Assembly (NCBI RefSeq): GCF_042684665.1
Contig: NZ_JBHULY010000019.1
Coordinates: forward strand, 115,080 to 179,079
From: Jejuia rubra
GTDB taxonomy: Bacteria > Bacteroidota > Bacteroidia > Flavobacteriales > Flavobacteriaceae
Length of the DNA stretch: 64,000 nt
Direction of reading: 5' to 3'
Both the position numbers and the translations under genes were made by a program. How positions within the stretch are numbered: the first letter of the stretch is position 1; each line of letters opens with the position of its first letter. Positions 37,101 through 44,476 of this stretch are shown here, piece by piece. The notes beneath the pieces were generated by a model that saw only the letters and a list, made by a program, of their open reading frames with translations, was not told the origin of the DNA and made no database searches.

Positions 37101-40100
37101 GGTGTATTATCCCACCGAGAGGGGGCCATATAACTTTGACCCATCTTCGGCTGATGGCACCATTGCGCCAAATCAAGGTTGGGCAGGTATTACAAGACAG
37201 TTGACTACTACGGACTTAGAACAAGCCAACGTGGAATATATTGAATTCTGGTTGCAAGATCCCTTTCAAAATACAGACGGACAGGGTTCATCTTCAAACC
37301 CTGGAGGTAAATTGGTATTCAACTTAGGAAATATTTCGGAAGACATCATAAAGGACGGTAGAAAGCTTTACGAAAACGGATTGCCAGAAGATGGAAATGT
37401 GAGTTTATTGCCAACCACAGATTGGGGAACAGTAGTGCCCCTCAATCAATCTTTAATTTATGCCTTTGATACTACTGGTGAGGAGAGGGTTAATCAGGAT
37501 GTTGGGTACGACGGGTACGATGATACAGAGGAGGCGACCATTTTTGGGGCAAATTTTGGAGAAGACCCAGCAAAAGATAACTACTCCTATTTCTTGGATG
37601 CCGAAGGGGGCATTTTTGAGCGCTACAAAAAATTTAATGGTGTTGAAGGGAACACGCCAGATGTGTTTAACGATAATCAAAGGGCAGCAAACCCACAACC
37701 CGATGTGGAGGACATCAACAGGGATAACACGATGAATACCATCGATAGTTATTATGAATACGAAATAGAACTTAATAGGACCAATTTACCTGAGGTTAAC
37801 AATATCACAGATATCACAAGTACCAGTGCATTGGACGAGTTTATTACCGATGTAAAAGTTGAAAACCGTGTTTTAGCCAATGGGCAGAATGCAAGTGTGC
37901 GTTGGTATCAAATAAGGATACCAGTGAACGTGCCTAATGAAACCTTTGATGATCCTTTAGCCTCGCCGGTTTACAAAAGACGTGTGAATAATATAGAGGA
38001 CTTCCGATCGATTCGATTTGTGAGGATGTATTTGACGGATTTTTCAGAACAAACCGTGCTTCGCTTTGGTTCCTTAGATTTAGTGCGAAGTGATTGGCGA
38101 CGCTACACCCAAACCTTGCAACCTAATGAAGATGATCCGGATGACGACGGTACCGAATTTTCCGTTGGGATTGTGGGTACCATTGAAAATGAAGATACTT
38201 ATGTAAGACCACCGGGTATTGAACCTGAGCAATTGTTCAATAACAATACAGTGATTCGGCAGAATGAACAGGCATTGTTGCTTAACGTTTGCGATTTGGA
38301 ATCTGAGGATTCTCGGGCAGTGTTTAAAAATATTAATATCGATATGCGCCAGTACAAGCGCCTGCGAATGTTTTTGCATGCCCACGAAGAAGGAAATGGC
38401 TATGAGGACGATGAGGCTGAACGCTTGGTTGGATTTATCAGATTGGGTAACGATCTGAACGATAACTATTATCAGATTGAAGTGCCATTGGTAAAATCGC
38501 CCAAAGGTTCAAGGGATAGGGAAACGGCTTGGCCGTCAGAAAATGAAATCAATCTGCCAATTGAATTGTTAGGGCAAATTAAGGCAAGAGGTATTTCGGA
38601 CGGGACATTAACGAATGACGACCCAACCTTTTATGATGTTGTAAATGATGCTATAGGTGATGATCCCGTGATCAATCCGTTAACCGGATATATTACCGGG
38701 CAACAAAGGATAGGGATAAAAGGTAATCCCAATTTTGGGGATGTGAGGACCTTAATGGTAGGTGTTAAAAATGCCAATAACAGTGATGTTTGTGCCCAAG
38801 TATGGTTTAACGAATTACGCCTTTCCGATTTGGATAACGAAGGCGGTTGGGCGGCCGTAGTAAGCATGGATGCCAACATTGCCGACTTTGCCAATGTGAG
38901 TGCAACAGGAAGGCAAAGCACCTCAGGTTTTGGGACCATAGAGCAAGGTCCTAGCCAGCGTGCTTTGGAGGATGTTAAGCAATATGACGTGGTGACCAAT
39001 ATCAATGTCGGGCAGTTATTACCAAAAAAGTGGGGTGTTCAAATTCCTTTCAATTATGGACAAAGTGAAGAATTGATTACTCCAAAATACGATCAGTTTT
39101 ATAAGGATTTAGAACTGGATTCTCGTTTGGAAGCGGCCAATTCAGAAGATGAAAGAGAAGATATCAGACAACGTTCCGAAGATTATACCAAGCGCCAAAG
39201 CATCAACTTTATTGGTGTTAGAAAAAATAGAACTACCGATAAGAAACCACGTTTTTATGATGTGGAAAATTTCACTTTGAATTACTCTTACAATAAGGTA
39301 GAACACCGCGATTTTGAAATTGAGAATTCCTTAGACCAAACTGTTAGGGCTGGTGCCAATTACGCCTTCAATTTTAATCCTGTGAAAGTAGAGCCGTTCA
39401 AAAAGAACGATTCACTTTTCCGAGGGAAATACTGGAAGTTTTTGAAGGATTTAAATTTTAATGTGTTGCCGACAAGTATTGCAGTGAACTCCGACATCAA
39501 CAGGCAATTCAATAGTCAAAAATTTAGGGAGGCAGAATTGACTGGTCAAAATATAGGCATTCAACAATTATTTAGACGAAACTATACGTTTGATTTTCAA
39601 TATACCATCAACTATAATATCACCGATGCCCTGCAGTTGAATTTTACGGCGGCAAATAATAATATTGTTCGGAATTATTTTATTGATGACAATTTTATCA
39701 GGGGAGAACAGGATCCTGATTTGGATGTGTGGGACGGCTTCCTCGATGTTGGTGACCCCAACCGACAAACACAAAGTTTGGGTATCACTTATCAATTGCC
39801 ATTAAACAAAATCCCGACTTTTAGTTTTATTGATGCCACCTATCAATATAATGGCGATTTCCAATGGCAAAAGGGCTCTGATTTGTTTGGGGATTTTGTT
39901 GCTGAAGACGGCAATACCTACGACTTAGGGCATACAGTTCAAAACTCTAATACGCACAATATCAATACCAGTTTGGACATGAACCGCTTGTATAAATACA
40001 TCGGTTTGGTTAAAAAACCTATACGAACGGTAAGGACTCGTACCAGAACAGCCGGCCCTCCGGGAGCAAAACCAAAGAAAGCCGAAAAGCCAAAAAGCGG

Positions 40101-41493
40101 CAATAAACCTGGCACCAAATGGCTCAACGCTGGGATAGATATTTTGACCAGTGTAAAACGCGCACAGATTAATTACTCCGAAAACAACGGGATATTTCTA
40201 CCTGGTTATACAAGAACACCTGGCTTTATTGGGACATTAAAGCCAACATTCGGATTTACATTTGGTAGCCAAAGGGATGTACGGTTTTTAGCGGCCAGAA
40301 ATGGATGGCTCACCTATTTCCCGGAATTCAATCAGCAATATACCGAAACGACCACCAAGCAGTTGGATATTTCTGCAAATTTGGAACCTGTGCGGGACTT
40401 AAAGATTGACGTGGTGGGGAATAGGACCTATTTAGAGAATTTTTCTGAAAACTTTAATGTAGATCGAAATACTGGCATATACAATCCTTTGACCCCAAAC
40501 ACCTTCGGCAACTTCAATATTTCTACGGTGATGATTAAAACAGCATTCAGTAAAAGCGATGAAGCTACTTCTGATGCCTTTAATACCTTTAGGGATAATC
40601 GATTGACCGTGGCGCGAAGATTGGCTGCTGAAAGTGGAGCCGACGTTAATGATGTGGATGCCGAAGGCTATCCCAGAGGCTTTGGAAAAACAAGTCAAGC
40701 TGTATTATTGCCAGCGTTTTTAGCGGCCTACACGGGGCAGGATGCTGGTAAGGTAAAACTGGGGGCATTTAGGGATTTACCGATTCCCAACTGGGACTTA
40801 AAATATACCGGGTTTATGAAATTCAATTGGTTTAAAAAGCGTTTCAGGCGTTTTTCGGTGACGCATGGCTACCGTTCCAATTATACTATTAACCAGTTTC
40901 AAACTAACTTGGATTATGTTGCTCCTGATTTTAGTTTAGATTATGATAGTCAAAATCCCGATACAAAGGATCAGTCGGGCAATTACAAGAATGGTACTCT
41001 GTTCAGCAATATTAACCTAACGGAAATGTTCAGTCCGTTGATTCGAATCGATATGGAAATGAAAAATTCCATGAAGATTTTGGCTGAAATCAAGAAGGAC
41101 AGATTACTATCTTTAAGTTTTGATAATAATTTGTTGACTGAAATTCAGGGCAACGAATATGTGCTGGGGCTTGGTTATCGTATCAAGGATGTGCGAATCA
41201 AGTCTAAATTGGCTGGACCGCGTCAACGTATCGTAAGCGATTTGAATATGAAGGCCGATGTATCTGTCAGGGACAATAAAACCATTATTCGATATTTGGA
41301 TTTGGAAAACAATCAGGTCACCTCTGGACAAACCATTTGGGGTATAAAATATACCGCGGATTATGCCTTTAGCAGAAATCTTACGGCCATTTTCTATTTT
41401 GATTATTCTTTCGCCGAATATGCTATTTCAACCGCTTTTCCCCAAACAACTATCCGTTCTGGATTTACGCTGAGGTATAATTTTGGGAATTAA
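34132..41493 (+). CDS. sprA: Type IX secretion system translocon protein SprA
   Basis: This 2453-residue outer-membrane protein matches SprA (about 2400 residues in Flavobacterium johnsoniae; Sov in Porphyromonas), the very large beta-barrel through which type IX cargo crosses the outer membrane. A signal peptide covers about 1-30 (VPAWAQQ). The rest is beta-strand-rich with many Asn/Asp-rich loops, and a basic Lys/Arg/Pro linker sits near residues 1965-1998. The in-frame stop just upstream (34123-34125) leaves only ATT or TTG as starts; the TTG at 34132 is used. Cargo in this window includes the giant type B protein and the type A hydrolase. The neighbours ruvA and gcvH are those commonly found next to sprA. 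Confidence 0.96.
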   Translation: MTITTQSYNQPVLKIVALFALLLLSVPAWAQQPVQDSTKTGFSLGEIKTARPNSIESKYTYDPVTDRYIYTEKIGDFNINYPIILTPKEYQDLVAKENLRNYYKDKIDAFDGKKEGSDEKRKNLLPEFYVNSGFFETLFGGNTIEVVPQGSVEMDLGILFSRQDNPTFSPRNRSNFTFDFDQRISLSLLGKVGTRLQVTANYDTQSTFDFQNLVKLEYTPTEDDIIQKIEIGNVNMPLNSSLITGAQSLFGVKAQLQFGRTTFTGVFSEQRSQANTVVAQGGGTLEEFDFFIRDYDENRHFFLAHYFRDQYDIALRQYPFLDNRGLQITRLEVYITNRSNRTDNVRNVVAIQDLGESFYNPGNPDTDNIFLDPIPANFINTPDNFSNNVNAFPDNGNNDFDPTAIGTTSILTEAIRDIATAQNGFGVLSNDVNEGSDYGKIENARKLINGQEYTFSPELGYISLNQRLNADEVLAVAFQYTVNGQVYQVGEFANDGINPNEVEQNNQGQVTNVTNKALVLKMLKSSVTNVRQPIWDLMMKNIYDTGAFNLSQEDFRLNIFYNEASPLNFIKPVEGSPFPIFDNHTPGDPNDDREIVETPLLRIFNLDKLNFNNDPQGNGDGFFDFVPGITVQPQTGKIIFTKVEPFGRYLFDLLDSDGNSNNNDVDYQADVYTDANQEKYVYDILYKQTKTAALEDADKNKFRIKGRYKGSAGDGIPIGAFNVPRGSVRVTAGGRVLVEGVDYTVNYQLGRVQILDEALKASNTPIQVSTENNAVFGQQTRRFTGLNVEHKFNDNFVIAGTLLNLNERPITQKANFGSEPINNTIFGFNGNYSTEVPFLTRMVNKLPNIDTDVPSNISLRGEFAYLLPGAPKGTNLNGEATSYIDDFEGTQNAIDLRAQQSWFLSSRPVDIDGNGNDNEIEDRAGIANGYGRAFLNWYSIDPIFYSSRRPDGISDGDLSSLFTSRVFINELFPQQDLVQGQNSVLNTLDLVYYPTERGPYNFDPSSADGTIAPNQGWAGITRQLTTTDLEQANVEYIEFWLQDPFQNTDGQGSSSNPGGKLVFNLGNISEDIIKDGRKLYENGLPEDGNVSLLPTTDWGTVVPLNQSLIYAFDTTGEERVNQDVGYDGYDDTEEATIFGANFGEDPAKDNYSYFLDAEGGIFERYKKFNGVEGNTPDVFNDNQRAANPQPDVEDINRDNTMNTIDSYYEYEIELNRTNLPEVNNITDITSTSALDEFITDVKVENRVLANGQNASVRWYQIRIPVNVPNETFDDPLASPVYKRRVNNIEDFRSIRFVRMYLTDFSEQTVLRFGSLDLVRSDWRRYTQTLQPNEDDPDDDGTEFSVGIVGTIENEDTYVRPPGIEPEQLFNNNTVIRQNEQALLLNVCDLESEDSRAVFKNINIDMRQYKRLRMFLHAHEEGNGYEDDEAERLVGFIRLGNDLNDNYYQIEVPLVKSPKGSRDRETAWPSENEINLPIELLGQIKARGISDGTLTNDDPTFYDVVNDAIGDDPVINPLTGYITGQQRIGIKGNPNFGDVRTLMVGVKNANNSDVCAQVWFNELRLSDLDNEGGWAAVVSMDANIADFANVSATGRQSTSGFGTIEQGPSQRALEDVKQYDVVTNINVGQLLPKKWGVQIPFNYGQSEELITPKYDQFYKDLELDSRLEAANSEDEREDIRQRSEDYTKRQSINFIGVRKNRTTDKKPRFYDVENFTLNYSYNKVEHRDFEIENSLDQTVRAGANYAFNFNPVKVEPFKKNDSLFRGKYWKFLKDLNFNVLPTSIAVNSDINRQFNSQKFREAELTGQNIGIQQLFRRNYTFDFQYTINYNITDALQLNFTAANNNIVRNYFIDDNFIRGEQDPDLDVWDGFLDVGDPNRQTQSLGITYQLPLNKIPTFSFIDATYQYNGDFQWQKGSDLFGDFVAEDGNTYDLGHTVQNSNTHNINTSLDMNRLYKYIGLVKKPIRTVRTRTRTAGPPGAKPKKAEKPKSGNKPGTKWLNAGIDILTSVKRAQINYSENNGIFLPGYTRTPGFIGTLKPTFGFTFGSQRDVRFLAARNGWLTYFPEFNQQYTETTTKQLDISANLEPVRDLKIDVVGNRTYLENFSENFNVDRNTGIYNPLTPNTFGNFNISTVMIKTAFSKSDEATSDAFNTFRDNRLTVARRLAAESGADVNDVDAEGYPRGFGKTSQAVLLPAFLAAYTGQDAGKVKLGAFRDLPIPNWDLKYTGFMKFNWFKKRFRRFSVTHGYRSNYTINQFQTNLDYVAPDFSLDYDSQNPDTKDQSGNYKNGTLFSNINLTEMFSPLIRIDMEMKNSMKILAEIKKDRLLSLSFDNNLLTEIQGNEYVLGLGYRIKDVRIKSKLAGPRQRIVSDLNMKADVSVRDNKTIIRYLDLENNQVTSGQTIWGIKYTADYAFSRNLTAIFYFDYSFAEYAISTAFPQTTIRSGFTLRYNFGN

Positions 41494-41502
41494 ACGTTGG
41501 TC

Positions 41503-41575
41503 TGTCACCCTGAACTTGTTTCAGGGTCTCATCATAGTTTTCGGGATGCTGAAATACTGAAACAAGTTCAGCACA
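41503..41575. repeat. Palindromic intergenic repeat after sprA
   Basis: CTGAACTTGTTTCAG at 41510-41524 is the exact inverse of CTGAAACAAGTTCAG at 41557-41571. A smaller hairpin, CCCTGAA with TTCAGGG, lies inside the left arm. The left end, GTCACCCTGA, resembles the repeat near 17929. There is no T tract, so it is a repeat element more than a terminator. Confidence 0.7.
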
Positions 41576-41614
41576 AGAAAATGTAGCATAACACATTCAA
41601 TTAACACAAACCTA

Positions 41615-41645
41615 TTTGAAATCTAGTTTTGAATGAATACATTTG
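41615..41645 (+). promoter_or_regulatory. Promoter of gcvH
   Basis: TTTG at 41615-41618, a 19-base spacer and TACATTTG at 41638-41645 match the Bacteroidota promoter consensus very well. It lies 26 bases before the chosen gcvH start and supports that start over an upstream in-frame codon at 41629. Confidence 0.8.
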
Positions 41646-41670
41646 CGGAACAAATTTTAATACGGACAGC

Positions 41671-42051
41671 ATGAATATTCCATCAGAATTAAAATATACA
41701 AAGGACCACGAATGGGTAAAAATTGAAGGCGATATTGCGGTAGTAGGCATTACCGATTTTGCGCAAAGTGAATTGGGCGATATTGTTTATGTTGAGGTTG
41801 AAACACTTGATGAAACCTTAGATGCTGATGAGGTATTTGGAACTGTTGAAGCTGTAAAGACCGTTTCTGATTTGTTTTTGCCACTGTCCGGTGAAATCGT
41901 GGAGTTCAATGAAGGGTTGGAGGATAGTCCGGAAAGTGTAAATTCCGATCCGTATGGTGAGGGTTGGATGATAAAAATTAAGTACTCGGACGCATCGGAA
42001 ATAGATAATTTATTGTCGGCCGAGGGCTACAAAGATATCATCGGTGCTTAA
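41671..42051 (+). CDS. gcvH: Glycine cleavage system H protein
   Basis: The 126-residue lipoyl carrier protein shuttles the methylamine group between the other enzymes of glycine cleavage. The lipoylated lysine is Lys63 in VEAVKTVSD, inside the hammerhead fold; the opening YTKDHEWVKIEGD and the late PYGEGWMIK motif are those of the family. The start at 41671 gives the normal length; a start at 41629 would precede the transcription start implied by the promoter. The other glycine cleavage genes are not in the window. The end overlaps the vanZ-like gene by 8 bases. Confidence 0.96.
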   Translation: MNIPSELKYTKDHEWVKIEGDIAVVGITDFAQSELGDIVYVEVETLDETLDADEVFGTVEAVKTVSDLFLPLSGEIVEFNEGLEDSPESVNSDPYGEGWMIKIKYSDASEIDNLLSAEGYKDIIGA

Positions 42052-42421
42052 AACCTACTCGCTTTTTTTGGCCGTACCCTATACCATTGCCCTAATGGTG
42101 GGCAGTTTAATGAGCCTGAAAAACATGCCTGATACAGGCGTAGATTATGCCGATAAAATTTTCCATTTCCTGGCCTATGCCATTTTATGTTTTTTATGGG
42201 TTTTGGTATTTCATTTTACCCTTCAAAAACCTTTGAAAAAAGCAGTTTTGTTTGGCGCAGGTTTTGCAATTTTGTTTGGTATAATTATTGAGGTATTACA
42301 AGGAACCCTTACTAAAGAGCGATCTTTGGATGCGTACGATGCAATAGCAAATTCGTTAGGTGCATTAACTACAAGCGCAATAATTCTCTTAAAAGGAAAA
42401 TTAGGCCTTAAAAATGGTTAA
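42044..42421 (+). CDS. VanZ-like family small membrane protein
   Basis: The 125-residue protein has four hydrophobic helices and the VanZ-like pattern: DKIFHFLAYAILCFLW in helix 2 and a later GIIIEVLQGTLTKERSLDAYDAIANSLGAL. It starts at a GTG that overlaps the gcvH stop region by 8 bases, so the two are translationally coupled. VanZ in enterococci gives low teicoplanin resistance, but the function of chromosomal VanZ-like proteins in Bacteroidota is unknown. The sprA-gcvH-vanZ-like order recurs in Flavobacteriia, which hints at a conserved envelope role. Confidence 0.88.
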   Translation: MLKTYSLFLAVPYTIALMVGSLMSLKNMPDTGVDYADKIFHFLAYAILCFLWVLVFHFTLQKPLKKAVLFGAGFAILFGIIIEVLQGTLTKERSLDAYDAIANSLGALTTSAIILLKGKLGLKNG

Positions 42422-42479
42422 ACATTTGCATTTTTGCTAAATAAGTAGTTATTTTAAAATCTGGAAAAACCACAACACT

Positions 42480-43199
42480 ATGGAACCTAAAAAAAATCCG
42501 AAAGCCAACGTAAGTAGAAACAGTTCTCTTTACTTCGCTATTGGTTTATTATTGATGCTATTTTTAGCAAATTTTTCAATTAATTATAAAACCTACGAAA
42601 AATCAGCAATTGATATTGGTCAGCTTAATTTAGAAGAGGAACTGGAAGAGGAAATTCCGATTACCGAGCAGATCCAAACACCGCCGCCGCCACCACCACC
42701 ACCTGCGGCGCCTGAGGTTATTGAAATAGTTGAGGACGAAGAAGAAGTAGAAGAAACAGTAATTGAATCTACGGAGGTAGATCAGGAAACTGAAATTGTT
42801 GAGGTTGAAGAAATTGAAGTAGAAGAAGTAGAAGAGGATATCGAGGTGCCATTTGCGGTAATTGAAAATGTGCCTGTGTTCCCTGGTTGCGAAAAAGGAA
42901 ATAATGCCAAGAAAAAAGCTTGTATGTCTGAAAAGATTGCAAAGTTTGTAAATAGAAAGTTTAATACCGAATTAGCCTCAGAATTGGGCTTGTCGGGAAG
43001 ACAGCGTATCAACGTGATCTTCAAGATTGACAAAACTGGAAGTATTACAGGAGTTCGTGCCAGAGCACCACATCCAGGATTGGAAAAAGAGGCCAAGCGC
43101 GTAATTAGCTTGTTGCCTAAAATGAAACCGGGTAAACAACGTGGTAAGCCTGTAACGGTACCATATTCTTTACCGATTATTTTCCAGGTACAAGACTAA
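42480..43199 (+). CDS. TonB-like energy transducer 1
   Basis: The 239-residue protein has a short cytoplasmic N-terminus, one membrane helix (about 17-36), a proline run (PPPPPPPPAAPE near 66-77), a very acidic Glu/Val-rich spacer (about 78-120), and a C-terminal domain of the TonB type (about 125-239). The spacer would cross the periplasm and the end domain would contact the TonB boxes of receptors. The C-terminal domain opens with VPVFPGCEKG and holds a second cysteine 14 residues later, before LGLSGRQRINV. ExbB and ExbD genes are not nearby. The gene directly precedes a close paralogue. Confidence 0.9.
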   Translation: MEPKKNPKANVSRNSSLYFAIGLLLMLFLANFSINYKTYEKSAIDIGQLNLEEELEEEIPITEQIQTPPPPPPPPAAPEVIEIVEDEEEVEETVIESTEVDQETEIVEVEEIEVEEVEEDIEVPFAVIENVPVFPGCEKGNNAKKKACMSEKIAKFVNRKFNTELASELGLSGRQRINVIFKIDKTGSITGVRARAPHPGLEKEAKRVISLLPKMKPGKQRGKPVTVPYSLPIIFQVQD

Positions 43200-43223
43200 T
43201 ACGTTTTATAATTTTATAATAGA

Positions 43224-43260
43224 AACAAGGTCCCGACGATATCGTCGGGACCTTGTTTTT
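43224..43260. terminator. Perfect-palindrome terminator after TonB-like gene 1
   Basis: Bases 43224-43257 form a perfect 34-base palindrome with the core CCCGACGATATCGTCGGG, followed by more T on the + strand. It is preceded by an AT-rich stretch and lies 25 bases after the stop codon. Confidence 0.85.
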
Positions 43261-43292
43261 TAGGTACTAAATTTCATTGGAACAATCAATTA

Positions 43293-43329
43293 AAATCCCG
43301 TTACAAAAACTGTAACGGGATTTCTTTTT
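43293..43329 (+). terminator. Second terminator in the gap between the two TonB-like genes
   Basis: AAATCCCGTTACA at 43293-43305 pairs fully with TGTAACGGGATTT at 43311-43323 over a five-base loop and is followed by CTTTTTT. With the terminator at 43224 it makes a tandem pair in one 183-base gap, only 53 bases before the next start. Confidence 0.85.
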
Positions 43330-43382
43330 TGGTATGCTTATTGTGTTTTTATCATAATATTAACATTTTAACTATAATAATT

Positions 43383-44177
43383 ATGAACAGTTCAAAGAAC
43401 ACTCACGATTCCGTTCGGCAAAACGGCCTCGTGAAAAAACCACAAAAGCATGATGCAAATTTACAAAAAAACTCTACCCTCTATTTCCAAGTAGGGCTTA
43501 TCGTTTGTTTACTGGCCGCCTTCGGTCTGTTGGAAATGCGGTTTCAGACGACTATCCCAAACTATACTGATAATGTCTTGCCCTCAGAAGATATCTCAGA
43601 GATCGCTATTGAAAACTTTAGGGTTTATGAGGAACCAAAGCCCGAAGTTAAACCCGAGGTATTACAAAAAAAAGTATTGTTGACGGATAAAGTAAAAATA
43701 GTGGACGATGATCATATTCTAAAAAAGGCAATGAATGTTGAGACTTCAGAACAAAATGTTTCTTCTGACCCACCAATAGACCCAGGAGCTGTGACCGTTT
43801 TGGATAAGCCTGAAGACGCACCGGTTCCGTTCATCTGGATTGAACAGGTTCCAATTTATCCCGGGTGTGAAAAAAAGAAGACAAACTTGGATAGGAAAAA
43901 GTGTATGTCTGAAAAGATTTCCAAATTAGTTCAAAGAAAGTTCAGAACGGGATTGGCAGGTGAATTAGGCTTAAGCGGTAAACAGAGGATAAATACACAG
44001 TTTACAATTGATAAGTTCGGGAAAGTAACAGATATTCAAGTTGGAAGTCCGTATCCCAAACTACAAAAAGAAGCGCTTAGAGTTATTAACGTTATTCCAA
44101 ATATGCAACCTGGTAAGCAACGCGATAAACCTGTTGGCGTTCGCTATACCTTACCCATAATTTTTATTGCTGAATAG
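43383..44177 (+). CDS. TonB-like energy transducer 2
   Basis: The ATG at 43383 gives 264 residues; the upstream in-frame start at 43329 lies in the terminator tail and adds an unlikely leader. A cytoplasmic stretch is followed by a membrane helix (about 36-53), a Pro/Glu/Lys spacer (EEPKPEVKPEV), and a C-terminal TonB-type domain (about 155-264). That domain closely parallels the preceding gene product: VPIYPGCEKKK, a second cysteine in KKCMSEKISK, LGLSGKQRIN and the final YTLPIIF. It lacks the long proline run of its paralogue. The pair looks like a tandem duplication with different spacers, possibly serving different receptors. Confidence 0.9.
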   Translation: MNSSKNTHDSVRQNGLVKKPQKHDANLQKNSTLYFQVGLIVCLLAAFGLLEMRFQTTIPNYTDNVLPSEDISEIAIENFRVYEEPKPEVKPEVLQKKVLLTDKVKIVDDDHILKKAMNVETSEQNVSSDPPIDPGAVTVLDKPEDAPVPFIWIEQVPIYPGCEKKKTNLDRKKCMSEKISKLVQRKFRTGLAGELGLSGKQRINTQFTIDKFGKVTDIQVGSPYPKLQKEALRVINVIPNMQPGKQRDKPVGVRYTLPIIFIAE

Positions 44178-44199
44178 CAATTATAATTTATCATGCTTT

Positions 44200-44234
44200 A
44201 AGCCGTTATCCCTAAAAGGATAATGGCTTTTTTG
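44200..44234 (+). terminator. Terminator after TonB-like gene 2
   Basis: AAGCCGTTATCC at 44200-44211 pairs with GGATAATGGCTT at 44218-44229 (one G-U pair) and runs into TTTTTG. The remaining 240 bases up to 44476 hold no convincing promoter; TATCTTTC at 44277 is near the -7 consensus but has no TTG at the right distance. Confidence 0.85.
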
Positions 44235-44476
44235 TTCGGAACAGTTTGAACTAAAGCAAATCTTAACAAAATGTACTATCTTTCAGCCCAAATTGGAGAA
44301 GCGGTTTGAACGTTTTGTTTTCAGTTGAAAATGAATGAAAATTTGCTCAATTGAGGCTCTTTTTGAATAGCCATAGCCTAAGCTACGGTCGAGAAAAGGA
44401 ACGAAAAGTGAGTGAATTTGCAACATTTTTTAAACAAAAGAAAGCGTTGAATTCGCTTCCTCATCATATTTGTAGT

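Noticed and set aside
42044..42421. Vancomycin or teicoplanin resistance gene
   Set aside because: VanZ-like family membership alone does not imply resistance; no vanA-type genes are present and the context is housekeeping.
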